From assembly GCA_026002875.1 (NCBI GenBank), contig BPGE01000001.1:4402001-4466000 (forward strand): a DNA stretch of 64,000 bases, written 5' to 3'. Below are positions 56,370 through 64,000 of the stretch, piece after piece. The notes beneath the pieces were generated by a model. The model had not been told where the DNA came from, searched no databases, and saw nothing but the letters and a program-made list of their open reading frames with translations. Positions within the stretch are counted from its first letter, which is position 1, and each line of letters opens with the position of its first letter. This DNA comes from Bryobacteraceae bacterium (lineage in GTDB: Bacteria; Acidobacteriota; Terriglobia; Bryobacterales; Bryobacteraceae). The position numbers were made by a program, and so were the translations under genes.

Positions 56370-56445
56370 GCCTCAAATATGCACCTGACAGGATCCGGAG
56401 TCAAGCGTCTTTTTCAACCGCGTGACGGCGCAGGCCTGCCGCGCG

Positions 56446-56473
56446 TTGACAGAGTGCGAGGCGAGCCCATAAT
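56446..56473 (+). promoter_or_regulatory. Promoter of tRNA-Met
   Basis: TTGACA (56446-56451), a 16-base spacer and CATAAT (56468-56473). The tRNA starts 13 bases after the -10 box. Confidence 0.75.
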
Positions 56474-56486
56474 CTGAAAGAAGAGT

Positions 56487-56562
56487 GCCGGTGTAGCTCA
56501 GTGGTTAGAGCGACGGTCTCATAATCCGTAGGTCGTAGGTTCAAATCCTACCGCCGGCACCA
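56487..56562 (+). tRNA. tRNA with CAT anticodon: elongator tRNA-Met or tRNA-Ile2
   Basis: A 76-base cloverleaf. The acceptor GCCGGTG pairs with CGCCGGC, the anticodon loop is CTCATAA, and the T arm GTAGGTTCAAATCCTAC is intact. CCA is encoded. The G1-C72 pair excludes an initiator tRNA. The 31-39 pair is U-U. Similarity of the D and T arms to Ile2 tRNAs means a lysidine-modified isoleucine tRNA cannot be excluded. Confidence 0.9.
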
Positions 56563-56590
56563 CCCCCGCAAGGCCGCAACACAGCCCCGA

Positions 56591-57502
56591 TCATTCCCTG
56601 ACAATCAGATCGTAGATGCGGGCCAGGTCTTCCTGCGAATAGTATTCGATCTCGATGCGTCCCCGCTGATCGTCGCGCGGGACAATCCGGACCCGGGTTC
56701 CCAGCACCCGCTCAAGCTGATCGATCGCGGCGCGGACGTTGGGGTCGCGGTCCAGGGCAGGCGGTTCGGCGGGTCCGCCGGGCGGCGCCGAGAGGGTCTT
56801 CTGAACGGCGCGCTCCACCTGCCGGACGGACATCGCCCCATCTGCGGCTTTATTGGCCAGAGCCACCTGCTGCTCGGCGGACTCGAGGCTCAGGAGCGCG
56901 CGGGCGTGACCCATCGAGAGTCGCTGTTCGGCCACCAGCTGCTGCACTTCCAGCGGAAGCCGGAGCAGGCGCAGCATGTTCGTGATGGTCGAGCGGTCCT
57001 TGCCGGTGCGCTGCGCGATCTGCTCGTGCGAGAGGCGGAACTCGCGGTGGAGCCGCTCGAAGGCGTGCGCGACTTCGATCGGGTTCAGATCCTCCCGCTG
57101 GATGTTCTCAATCAGGGTGATCTCCATCAGCCGGTCGTCGGCGAACTCCTGCACGACGACGGGAACCTCGTGAAGGCCGGCAATGCGGGCGGCGCGCAGG
57201 CGGCGCTCGCCGGCGACGAGCTGGTAGCCGTCGCGGGTGCGGCGCACGACAAGAGGCTGGATGATGCCGTTCTCACGGATCGATTGAGCCAGTTCCTGCA
57301 GTCCCTCCGGCGAGAACGTCGACCGGGGTTGGAGCGGGTTGGGGTGGATCGATTCGATAGGGACGCGCAGGGGGCCCGGCGCCGGAGGCTCCTGCACGGC
57401 GGCGGGAGCGGCGGCGGGTGGAGCGGTCGTGCGGTTGGCCGGGATGAGCGAGGAGAGGCCCCGGCCGAGGGCCTTACGCGACGGTTCCTTGCTGTTGGTC
57501 AT
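56591..57502 (-). CDS. parB: Chromosome partitioning protein ParB
   Basis: The product has 303 residues and starts [20 protein letters not shown]. It binds parS and spreads as a CTP-dependent clamp. The conserved N-terminal motifs are [20 protein letters not shown] and [20 protein letters not shown] (GERRxRA box). The helix-turn-helix is [22 protein letters not shown]-terminal dimer domain follows. Its start lies 29 bases inside parA, as expected for a parAB operon. Two parS sites lie just beyond parA. Confidence 0.95.
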   Translation of the reverse strand: MTNSKEPSRKALGRGLSSLIPANRTTAPPAAAPAAVQEPPAPGPLRVPIESIHPNPLQPRSTFSPEGLQELAQSIRENGIIQPLVVRRTRDGYQLVAGERRLRAARIAGLHEVPVVVQEFADDRLMEITLIENIQREDLNPIEVAHAFERLHREFRLSHEQIAQRTGKDRSTITNMLRLLRLPLEVQQLVAEQRLSMGHARALLSLESAEQQVALANKAADGAMSVRQVERAVQKTLSAPPGGPAEPPALDRDPNVRAAIDQLERVLGTRVRIVPRDDQRGRIEIEYYSQEDLARIYDLIVRE

Positions 57503-58256
57503 GGGCTAGGATTTCCTTGGCAAGCTTGATGTAGCTTTCGGCGCCGCGGGAGCGGACATCATAGGCGAGGATCGGCTTGCCGAAGCTGGGGGCTTCGGCA
57601 AGCCGGATGCTGCGCGGAATGACGGTCTCGAACACCTCGCCCTGGAAGAATTCCTTCAGGTCCGCCGCCACCTGGCGCGTGAGGTTCGTCCGGTCGTCGT
57701 ACATCGTGAGAAGCACGCCCTGGAGGCGGAGGGAGGGCTGGAACGAGTCGCGGATCCGGTCGATCGTGTCCATCAGCTGGCTGATCCCCTCCAGGGCAAA
57801 GAACTCGCACTGGATGGGAACCAGGACGGAGTCCGCGGCGACGAGGGCATTCAGAGTCAGCAGATCCAGCGCAGGGGGACAGTCGATCAGGATGTAGGCG
57901 AATTCGTTCCGGATGGGCTCGATGGCTTCGCGGAGGCGGAACTCGCGCCGCGGCAGGTCGACGAGCTCGAGGTTGGCGGCGACGAGGTTCCGATCCGAAG
58001 GCAGGATCGAGAGGCCGTCAAATTCTGTCGGACGGATAGCGGCATGGATTGGGGTCTCACCGAGAAGGACCGAATATGTCGTGGTCAGGTCGTCCGTCTT
58101 CGGAATTCCCACGCCAGTGGTGCAGTTGCCCTGCGGATCCATGTCGATGAGAAGCACACGGAGGTCGTTGGCGGCGAGGGAGGCGGCGAGATTGATGGCG
58201 GTTGTGGTCTTGCCCACACCGCCCTTCTGATTGGCGACGGCGATGACTTTGCCCAT
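57474..58256 (-). CDS. parA: Chromosome partitioning ATPase ParA
   Basis: The product has 260 residues. The deviant Walker A motif is [20 protein letters not shown]. Other motifs are [17 protein letters not shown] and [20 protein letters not shown]. It moves ParB-parS complexes over the nucleoid. It lies directly upstream of parB and downstream of rsmG and mnmG, a common origin-proximal arrangement. Confidence 0.95.
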   Translation of the reverse strand: MGKVIAVANQKGGVGKTTTAINLAASLAANDLRVLLIDMDPQGNCTTGVGIPKTDDLTTTYSVLLGETPIHAAIRPTEFDGLSILPSDRNLVAANLELVDLPRREFRLREAIEPIRNEFAYILIDCPPALDLLTLNALVAADSVLVPIQCEFFALEGISQLMDTIDRIRDSFQPSLRLQGVLLTMYDDRTNLTRQVAADLKEFFQGEVFETVIPRSIRLAEAPSFGKPILAYDVRSRGAESYIKLAKEILAHDQQQGTVA

Positions 58257-58334
58257 GGGGCGTGTCCCTGATGTGTAGTGGGTGGGAAACGATTATCGTA
58301 TCACGGAAGGTTTTCAGGGAGCCTGAGTGCAGAG

Positions 58335-58348
58335 GTTTCACGTGGAAC
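58335..58348 (+). promoter_or_regulatory. parS site 1
   Basis: GTTTCACGTGGAAC differs from the universal parS (GTTTCACGTGAAAC) at one arm position, and one half equals the Pseudomonas variant. It lies between rsmG and parA. Confidence 0.85.
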
Positions 58349-58383
58349 GTGGATGACTGCAGGCTGCAAGGATCCGGAAAAAG

Positions 58384-58397
58384 GTTTCACGTGGAAC
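58384..58397 (+). promoter_or_regulatory. parS site 2
   Basis: An identical GTTTCACGTGGAAC lies 49 bases from site 1, within the rsmG-parA gap just before the rsmG stop. Confidence 0.85.
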
Positions 58398-58411
58398 GGG
58401 CCTGGTTCCGG

Positions 58412-59014
58412 TCAATCCCGAGATTCTGAAGGCACACCCGAAAGTCGCCTGATCCAGAGCTTCCCCCTGCCGTCCGGCAGGTCCGCCGAGTCCCATTCTT
58501 CCGAGCTTTCCTCCGCCGGCAGCTCCGTCCCCACCAGCATCACCCGGTCGGCGCTTCGCCGGGCGAACTCCAGCACGTCCTCCGCCCGGACAGCCCGGGA
58601 GACGGCCAGATCCCAGCGCCCCTCGACTTCGCTGCTCCTGCGGGCCAGGACGTGCACATTCGGGGCGAAATCGCTGGCCTCCCGCAGAAAGGCGGCCTTG
58701 CGCTGATCCGACTCCAGAAGCGTCACCTGCAGCTCAGGCCGGGCCACGGCCAGCACGAAGCCGGGGAACCCCGCGCCGCTTCCCACGTCCACGACACTCT
58801 GGACCTCCGGTGGAACCCGGGTCGCCACGAACAGGGACTCGGCATAGTGGAAGCGGACGGCCGCTTCAAGCTCGATCACCCGCGTGAGGTTGATACGGGC
58901 GTTCCAGCGCCGCAGCAGCTCGTAGTGTTGCCACAGAGCCCGGATCTGCGCTTCGCTGCACGCCGCAAAGGAGGCGAACTGCTGCAGGCGCCGTTCAAAG
59001 TCATCGCGGTTCAT
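58412..59014 (-). CDS. rsmG: 16S rRNA m7G527 methyltransferase RsmG (GidB)
   Basis: The product has 200 residues from the ATG at 59014, which overlaps the mnmG stop by four bases. The SAM-binding motif is [36 protein letters not shown] is the family start, and later [20 protein letters not shown] is visible. It methylates G527 in the 16S rRNA 530 loop. Confidence 0.93.
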   Translation of the reverse strand: MNRDDFERRLQQFASFAACSEAQIRALWQHYELLRRWNARINLTRVIELEAAVRFHYAESLFVATRVPPEVQSVVDVGSGAGFPGFVLAVARPELQVTLLESDQRKAAFLREASDFAPNVHVLARRSSEVEGRWDLAVSRAVRAEDVLEFARRSADRVMLVGTELPAEESSEEWDSADLPDGRGKLWIRRLSGVPSESRD

Positions 59015-60828
59015 GGCCGTCCCGCGCCCAGGCTCAGGTAACAATCCAGAACCGCAACGGCTGCCGGCGTCACCCCGGGGATGCGGGAAGCCTGCCCGAG
59101 AGTCTCCGGGCGGACACGCTCCAGCTTCTCCCGGATCTCCCGGCTCAGCCCGGGAACCGTCGCATAATCAAAGTCGCCAGGGATGCGGCGGCTCTCCGCC
59201 GCCCGCAGACGCTCGACCATCCGTTCCTGCTGCCGCAGATAGCCGTCATACTTCACTTCCGTCTCGACAGTCATCAGTATGGCTGCGGGAAGCGGTTCGC
59301 CGAGCTCGTTCTCCAGCTCGGCGCGGATGGCCTCGATCCGGGATTCGGGTTTGCGAAGCCACGCCTGGCGTTTGGGATTCAGAATCCTCAGCAGGCGCTC
59401 CTTCTGCGCGAGCTTTGTCTCAAGCAGCTCCCAGCGGCGGCCGCAGACCAGGCCAACACGCCTTCCGTGCGGCGTCAGCCTCTCGTCGGCATTGTCGATC
59501 CGCAGCTGCAGCCGGTACTCGGCGCGGGACGTGAACATGCGGTACGGCTCGTCGGCGCCTTTCGTCACCAGGTCGTCCACCATGATGCCGATGTAGCCGT
59601 CCGTGCGGGACAGCACCAGCGGCTCCTGCCCTTTCACCTTGCAGGCCGCATTGATCCCGGCAAGCAGCCCTTGCCCCGCCGCCTCTTCATACCCGGAGGT
59701 GCCGTTGATCTGCCCGGCAAGGAAGAGTCCATCGATGGACTTCACTTCCAGAGTGTGGCTCAGCTCCCGCGGATCGATGGCGTCGTACTCGATCGCATAT
59801 CCGGGACGGATCATCTCGGCGTTCTCGAGCCCGGGGATTGACGCGATCATCGCCTCCTGCACGTCGACGGGCATCGAGGTCGACATCTCGTTCACATACA
59901 CCTCGTAGGTGTCCAGACCCTCCGGCTCCAGAAAGATCTGGTGCCGCATCTTGTCCGGGAACTTGACGATCTTGTCTTCGATCGAGGGGCAGTAGCGGGG
60001 TCCGATGCCCTCGATCTGGCCGCTGTAGAGCGGCGAGCGCGGAATGGCCTCGCGGAGAATCCGGTGCGTCTCCTCGGTGGTATACGCAATGTAGCACGGC
60101 ACCTGATCGCGTTCGATCCGCGCTGTGAGAAAAGAGAACGGGGTCGGCTCCGGATCTCCGTCCTGGCGCTCGAACCGGCTCCAGTCGATGGTGCGTCCAT
60201 CCAGGCGGGGCGGCGTCCCCGTCTTCAATCGGGTCCATGCGAGACCGAGCGTCCGGAGGTGGTTGCCCAGCAGATTCGCGGGCGGCTCGCCGCTGCGCCC
60301 GCAGGCGTACTTCGACTCGCCCACATGGGCGATGCCGTTCAGAAAAGTGCCGGTCGTGACAACAACCGCCTCCGCCCCATACCTGCGCCCGTCGGACAGC
60401 AGAACCCCCCGCACGCGCCTCCGTCCATCGCCGAGCGGCTCGTATTCGAGTCCGGCGACCTCAGCCTGCAGGATGCGGAGGTTCTCGACCCCTTCCAGCG
60501 TCTGGCGCATCCGGACGCGGTACTGCTTCTTGTCCATCTGCGCACGGGGACTCCAGACCGCCGGCCCGCGGCTCGTATTCAGCAGCCGGAACTGAATCCC
60601 GACCGCATCCGCCACCAGCCCCATGATTCCGCCCAGAGCGTCGATCTCCCGCACAAGGTGTCCCTTGGCAATCCCGCCAATGGCGGGATTGCAGGACATC
60701 TGGGCGATCAGATCGAGGTTCATGGTGACCATGGCGGTCTTCAGCCCCATGCGGGCGCAGGCGTGAGCCGCCTCGCAGCCGGCATGCCCCGCCCCGATCA
60801 CAATCACGTCATAGTGGACTGTCCGCAT
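59011..60828 (-). CDS. mnmG: tRNA uridine 5-carboxymethylaminomethyl modification enzyme MnmG (GidA)
   Basis: The 605-residue FAD protein modifies the wobble uridine with MnmE. The Rossmann loop is [20 protein letters not shown]. Signature segments are [36 protein letters not shown] and [20 protein letters not shown]. The C-terminal helical domain is complete. It is followed by rsmG with an ATGA overlap. It faces purD divergently with 58 bases between. Confidence 0.95.
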   Translation of the reverse strand: MRTVHYDVIVIGAGHAGCEAAHACARMGLKTAMVTMNLDLIAQMSCNPAIGGIAKGHLVREIDALGGIMGLVADAVGIQFRLLNTSRGPAVWSPRAQMDKKQYRVRMRQTLEGVENLRILQAEVAGLEYEPLGDGRRRVRGVLLSDGRRYGAEAVVVTTGTFLNGIAHVGESKYACGRSGEPPANLLGNHLRTLGLAWTRLKTGTPPRLDGRTIDWSRFERQDGDPEPTPFSFLTARIERDQVPCYIAYTTEETHRILREAIPRSPLYSGQIEGIGPRYCPSIEDKIVKFPDKMRHQIFLEPEGLDTYEVYVNEMSTSMPVDVQEAMIASIPGLENAEMIRPGYAIEYDAIDPRELSHTLEVKSIDGLFLAGQINGTSGYEEAAGQGLLAGINAACKVKGQEPLVLSRTDGYIGIMVDDLVTKGADEPYRMFTSRAEYRLQLRIDNADERLTPHGRRVGLVCGRRWELLETKLAQKERLLRILNPKRQAWLRKPESRIEAIRAELENELGEPLPAAILMTVETEVKYDGYLRQQERMVERLRAAESRRIPGDFDYATVPGLSREIREKLERVRPETLGQASRIPGVTPAAVAVLDCYLSLGAGRP

Positions 60829-60886
60829 TGCCAGAAGGGAAAGAAGCTCGATATGCTATTGATTCTACCCGGCAGGAGATCGAACC

Positions 60887-62176
60887 GTGAAAGTCCTGGT
60901 TCTCGGCGGCGGCGGACGGGAGCATGCCATGGCCTGGCGGCTGCGGCTGTCACCCTCTGTCTCGGACGTCTTTGTGGCCCCCGGCAACCCCGGCTGCGCC
61001 GAGGTCGCCACATGCCTCCCTTTACAAAGTACTACTCCTGTAGATTTTCTGGAAGCAGCCCGGCGCTGCGGTGCGGATCTCGTGCTCTCCGGCCCGGAGG
61101 CGCCGCTCGTGAACGGTGTGGCCGATCTTTTTGAAAAAGAAGGAATCGCGTTCTTTGGGCCGACCCAGGCAGCCGCCAGGCTCGAGGGGAGCAAGATCTT
61201 CGCCAAGCAGTTCATGGAGCGGGCTGGAATCCCCACGGCGCGGTTTGCGGCCACCGGGTCTCTCGCGGACGCTCTCCAGGCCCTCGATTCTTTTACGTAT
61301 CCTGTAGTAGTCAAGGCCGACGGGCTTGCAGCCGGAAAAGGCGTGGTGATCTGCGCGGACCGAACCGAAGCGGAACAGACGCTGCAAGCGATGTTTGCCG
61401 GGCAATTGGTCGGTTCCGCCGGATCCCGCGTGGTTCTGGAAGAATACCTGACCGGCGAAGAGGTCAGTTTCATCGGCGTGAGCGACGGAGAGCGGATCGT
61501 GTCGCTCGAGCCGTCGCAGGACCACAAGCGGATCTTCGACAATGACGAAGGTCCGAACACGGGCGGCATGGGCGCCTACTCGGACTCGCGCATCCTCATG
61601 GCGGAAGACCGGGCGCGGATTGAGAGGGACATCATGCAGCGCACCATCGACTGCATGCGGGAGGAAGGGACGGAGTTCCGCGGATTCCTCTATGCGGGTT
61701 TGATGATGACCGCGCGGGGACCGATGGTGCTGGAGTACAACGTCAGGCTGGGAGATCCGGAGACGCAGGCGCTGCTGCACCGGATGGAGGGCGACTTCGG
61801 AGCCCTGGTGCGGTCGGCGGCGGAAGGACGGGTGGACGCGGCTCACCTCCGCTTCCGCCCGGATCCGAGCGTCTGCGTCGTGCTGGCTGCGGCGGGCTAT
61901 CCGGGCAAGGTCCGCACCGGCGACGAAATCACCGGCCTCGACGAAGCCGGGCGGCGGGGCGCTGTCGTCTTTCACGCGGGCACGAAGATGGATGGCGGCC
62001 GCCTCGTGACGGCGGGGGGGCGCGTCCTCGGGGTGACGCACAGCGGCCCCACTCTGCAGGAGGCCATCCGGCGCGCCTATCAGGCGTGCGAAGCCATCCG
62101 TTTCGAAGGCATGCAATACCGGCGGGACATCGGCCGCAAAGGTCTGCGCCGGTGGGAATCGGAAGCTGCGCTCTGA
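60887..62176 (+). CDS. purD: Phosphoribosylamine-glycine ligase
   Basis: The 429-residue ATP-grasp enzyme makes glycinamide ribonucleotide in purine synthesis. It starts at GTG 60887 (MKVLVLGGGGREHAMAWRL). The ATP-grasp regions include VVKADGLAAGKGVVICADR and LEEYLTGEEVSFIGVSDGER. Family signatures NDEGPNTGGMGAYSDSRIL and MVLEYNVRLGDPETQALL are present. It is a stand-alone gene next to tRNA-Arg. Confidence 0.95.
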   Translation: MKVLVLGGGGREHAMAWRLRLSPSVSDVFVAPGNPGCAEVATCLPLQSTTPVDFLEAARRCGADLVLSGPEAPLVNGVADLFEKEGIAFFGPTQAAARLEGSKIFAKQFMERAGIPTARFAATGSLADALQALDSFTYPVVVKADGLAAGKGVVICADRTEAEQTLQAMFAGQLVGSAGSRVVLEEYLTGEEVSFIGVSDGERIVSLEPSQDHKRIFDNDEGPNTGGMGAYSDSRILMAEDRARIERDIMQRTIDCMREEGTEFRGFLYAGLMMTARGPMVLEYNVRLGDPETQALLHRMEGDFGALVRSAAEGRVDAAHLRFRPDPSVCVVLAAAGYPGKVRTGDEITGLDEAGRRGAVVFHAGTKMDGGRLVTAGGRVLGVTHSGPTLQEAIRRAYQACEAIRFEGMQYRRDIGRKGLRRWESEAAL

Positions 62177-62193
62177 ATCGCGCCCGCGGGGAG

Positions 62194-62199
62194 TACAAT
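62194..62199 (+). promoter_or_regulatory. -10 element for tRNA-Arg
   Basis: TACAAT lies 12 bases before the tRNA. No strong -35 box is visible 17 bases upstream. Confidence 0.5.
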
Positions 62200-62211
62200 A
62201 CGAAAAGGCGT

Positions 62212-62288
62212 GGGGAAGTAGCTCAGCAGGATAGAGCGTCCGCCTCCTAAGCGGAAGGTCGGCAGTTCGAATCTGCCCTTCCCTACCA
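62212..62288 (+). tRNA. tRNA-Arg (anticodon CCT)
   Basis: A 77-base cloverleaf. The acceptor GGGGAAG pairs with CTTCCCT (a G-U at 1-72). The anticodon loop is CTCCTAA and the T arm GGCAGTTCGAATCTGCC. CCA is encoded. It ends 11 bases before the GTG of dnaE. Confidence 0.92.
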
Positions 62289-62299
62289 CCCATCCTCCC

Positions 62300-64000
62300 G
62301 TGCCCGAAAAGCCGTTCGTCCATCTCCACTGTCATACCGACTACTCGCTGCTGGATGGCGCGTGCGAGATCTCGCGCCTCATGAAGCTGGTGCAGCGCCT
62401 CGGCCAGCCGGCGGTGGCGATCACCGATCATGGCAATCTCTTCGGAGCGGCGGAGTTCTTCTTCGCGGCGCAGGAGCACGGCGTCCATCCGGTGATCGGC
62501 TGCGAGGTCTACGTCGCGCGCCAGGACTGCCGGATCAAGGACGAGACCAACCGCGGCTACAACCACCTGACGCTGCTCGCGGAAACTCAGGAAGGCTACC
62601 GGAACCTCGTGAAGCTCGCGACGACGGCAAGCCTCGAGGGCTTCTATTACAAGCCGCGCATCGACAAAACGCTGCTCGCCCAGCACAGCAAAGGACTGAT
62701 CGCCCTCTCGGGCTGCCTCAAAGGCGACATCAGCGAGTCCCTCGAAGCCGACCATTACGAGGAAGCGCGCCGCCTCGCGTACGAATACGCGGACATCTTC
62801 GGACGGCAGAATTTCTTCCTTGAAATCCAGCATCACGACATGGACAAGGACCAGAAGGTGATGCCGCTTACGGTCCGGCTGGCTGCCGAAACAGGCATTC
62901 CGCTGGTGGCGACCAACGACGCGCATTACCTTGAGAAGTCCGACCACCGCGCGCAGGACATTCTCACCTGCATCAACTCCGGCGCGAAAGTCAGCGACTC
63001 GAACCGTCTCAGTTTCCCCACGCAGGAGTTCTATCTCAAGTCGCGGGACGAAATGCTGGCCATCTTCCGCGAGGTGGAAGACGCGCTCGACCGCACGTGG
63101 GAGATCGCCCGGCGCTGCCAGGTCAAGCTGGAAAAAGTCAGGGACAGCTTTCCGAAATTCGACGTGCCGCCGGAGCACTCGACGGACACGTACTTCGAGT
63201 ACGTGACGCGCCAGGGATGGGAGAGGCGGCGCGTCCGGCTCGAGCGGCTGGCGGCGGCGGGCAGGCTGCGGCATCCGATCCCGGAATACGAAGAGCGGCT
63301 TGAGCGCGAGATCCGCCTGATCCAGCAGATGAAGTTCTCCGGCTACTTCCTGATCGTCTGGGACTTCATCCGCTATGCGAAATCGAAAGGAATTCCCGTC
63401 GGTCCGGGGCGCGGTTCGGCTGCGGGTTCGCTGGCGGGCTACTGTCTCGGCATCACGGACATCGACCCCCTCGAGTACGGACTGCTGTTCGAGCGCTTCC
63501 TGAACCCGGAGCGCATCAGCATGCCGGACATCGACATCGACTTCTGCACGAACCGCCGCGGCGAAGTCATCCAGTACGTGACCGAGAAATACGGCCGCGA
63601 CCATGTCGCACAGATCATCACGTTCGGCTCGCTGGCTGCGAAGGCGGCCATCAAGGACGTCGGGCGGGTGCTCGATCTGAGCTTCGCCGAAACGGACCGC
63701 ATCTCGAAGCTCGTGCCGGCGGATCCGAAGATGACCATCGAAAAGGCGCTCGCCCAGGAGCCGGATCTCGCCGAAATGGCCCGCACGGATCCGCGCGTGG
63801 CCGACGTCCTCGACATCGCCAGGCGCATCGAGGGCATGGCGCGCAACGTCGGCGTGCATGCGGCCGGCGTGGTCATCTCGCCCGTCCCGCTGGTCGAGCT
63901 GGTGCCCCTGCACCGCACGGCGAAGAACGAAATCGTCACGCAGTTCGACATGGACCGCCTCGAGAAGCTCGGGCTTCTCAAGATGGACTTCCTCGGGCTG
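62300..64000 (+). CDS. dnaE: DNA polymerase III alpha subunit, N-terminal part
   Basis: The first 567 codons are present and open to the window edge. It starts at GTG 62300. The PHP domain begins FVHLHCHTDYSLLDG with further VAITDHGN and VATNDAHY metal motifs. The palm carries PVGPGRGSAAGSLAGYCLGI and the catalytic aspartates in ISMPDIDIDFCTNRRGEV. It is followed by IEGMARNVGVHAAGVVISP. This is the replicative polymerase (DnaE1-type, not PolC). The thumb-proximal C-terminal domains lie beyond the window. Confidence 0.95.
   Translation, partial: MPEKPFVHLHCHTDYSLLDGACEISRLMKLVQRLGQPAVAITDHGNLFGAAEFFFAAQEHGVHPVIGCEVYVARQDCRIKDETNRGYNHLTLLAETQEGYRNLVKLATTASLEGFYYKPRIDKTLLAQHSKGLIALSGCLKGDISESLEADHYEEARRLAYEYADIFGRQNFFLEIQHHDMDKDQKVMPLTVRLAAETGIPLVATNDAHYLEKSDHRAQDILTCINSGAKVSDSNRLSFPTQEFYLKSRDEMLAIFREVEDALDRTWEIARRCQVKLEKVRDSFPKFDVPPEHSTDTYFEYVTRQGWERRRVRLERLAAAGRLRHPIPEYEERLEREIRLIQQMKFSGYFLIVWDFIRYAKSKGIPVGPGRGSAAGSLAGYCLGITDIDPLEYGLLFERFLNPERISMPDIDIDFCTNRRGEVIQYVTEKYGRDHVAQIITFGSLAAKAAIKDVGRVLDLSFAETDRISKLVPADPKMTIEKALAQEPDLAEMARTDPRVADVLDIARRIEGMARNVGVHAAGVVISPVPLVELVPLHRTAKNEIVTQFDMDRLEKLGLLKMDFLGL

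Noticed and set aside
61022-63913. 963-codon minus-strand frame opposite purD and dnaE
   Set aside because: It is the antisense shadow of well-recognised genes in GC-rich DNA, and it also spans tRNA-Arg.

Overview
The window looks like chromosomal DNA of an Acidobacteriota member of the Bryobacterales/Solibacterales type. The DNA is very GC-rich. The large beta-propeller protein at 34573-37632 ends in what I recognise as the Solibacter-type C-terminal domain (TIGR03437). There are also an exosortase-type PEP-CTERM protein, twin-arginine exported glycoside hydrolases and many TPR and glycosyltransferase genes. This assignment rests on family recognition, not on a search.

Region 1 (1 to about 9.0 kb, minus strand) is the head and tail module of a tailed phage or phage-derived particle. 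In order of transcription it has a basic small protein, large terminase, portal, scaffold, P22-like coat protein, connector-type proteins, tail tube, a tail-assembly chaperone pair joined by a programmed -1 frameshift, a short tape-measure-like protein and the start of another tail gene that leaves the window. No integrase, lysis or regulatory genes are visible.

Region 2 (9.2-25.5 kb) holds proline dehydrogenase, a small membrane protein, a bifunctional class A penicillin-binding protein, two TPR proteins, a family 5 uracil-DNA glycosylase and an exported TenA-like protein. Next come a 1.2 kb array of about 20 tandem 60-bp units with covarying palindromes, a small coiled-coil protein, a purine permease next to an exported MTA/SAH nucleosidase, a BON-domain protein, an exported glycoside hydrolase-like protein, a PEP-CTERM protein and an exported hypothetical protein.

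Region 3 (25.6-38.3 kb, plus strand) is a surface-polysaccharide cluster. It has four GT2 glycosyltransferases, a GH106-like enzyme, a DUF1972-type GT4 and alanine racemase. The beta-propeller protein and a small outer-membrane-type protein follow.

Region 4 (38.4-64 kb) is the replication-origin neighbourhood. gyrB, dnaN and dnaA lie on the minus strand, with DnaA-box-like sites and AT-rich stretches on both sides of dnaA. G-versus-C excess on the plus strand appears to change around here, which fits an origin at about 42-44 kb. A tRNA-Gly gene, a small metallopeptidase, a [2Fe-2S] protein, cmk, aspartokinase and a SurA/PpiD-type foldase follow. Next come a short lipid-kinase-like gene and a minus-strand polysaccharide-export operon: an O-antigen ABC ATPase with a sugar-binding tail, a methyltransferase with a long coiled coil, a GT2-GT4 fusion and a YkgJ-like protein. 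A 1 kb intergenic region carries a probable structured RNA and precedes tRNA-Met(CAT). The minus-strand block mnmG-rsmG-[two parS sites]-parA-parB follows, then purD, tRNA-Arg(CCT) and the first 567 codons of dnaE.

The most striking items are the textbook-quality frameshift signal in the phage tail chaperone genes, the 20-copy covarying palindromic array, the methyltransferase-plus-coiled-coil next to a Wzt-type ATPase (a possible polysaccharide chain-length ruler), and the hairpin-rich presumptive RNA upstream of tRNA-Met.
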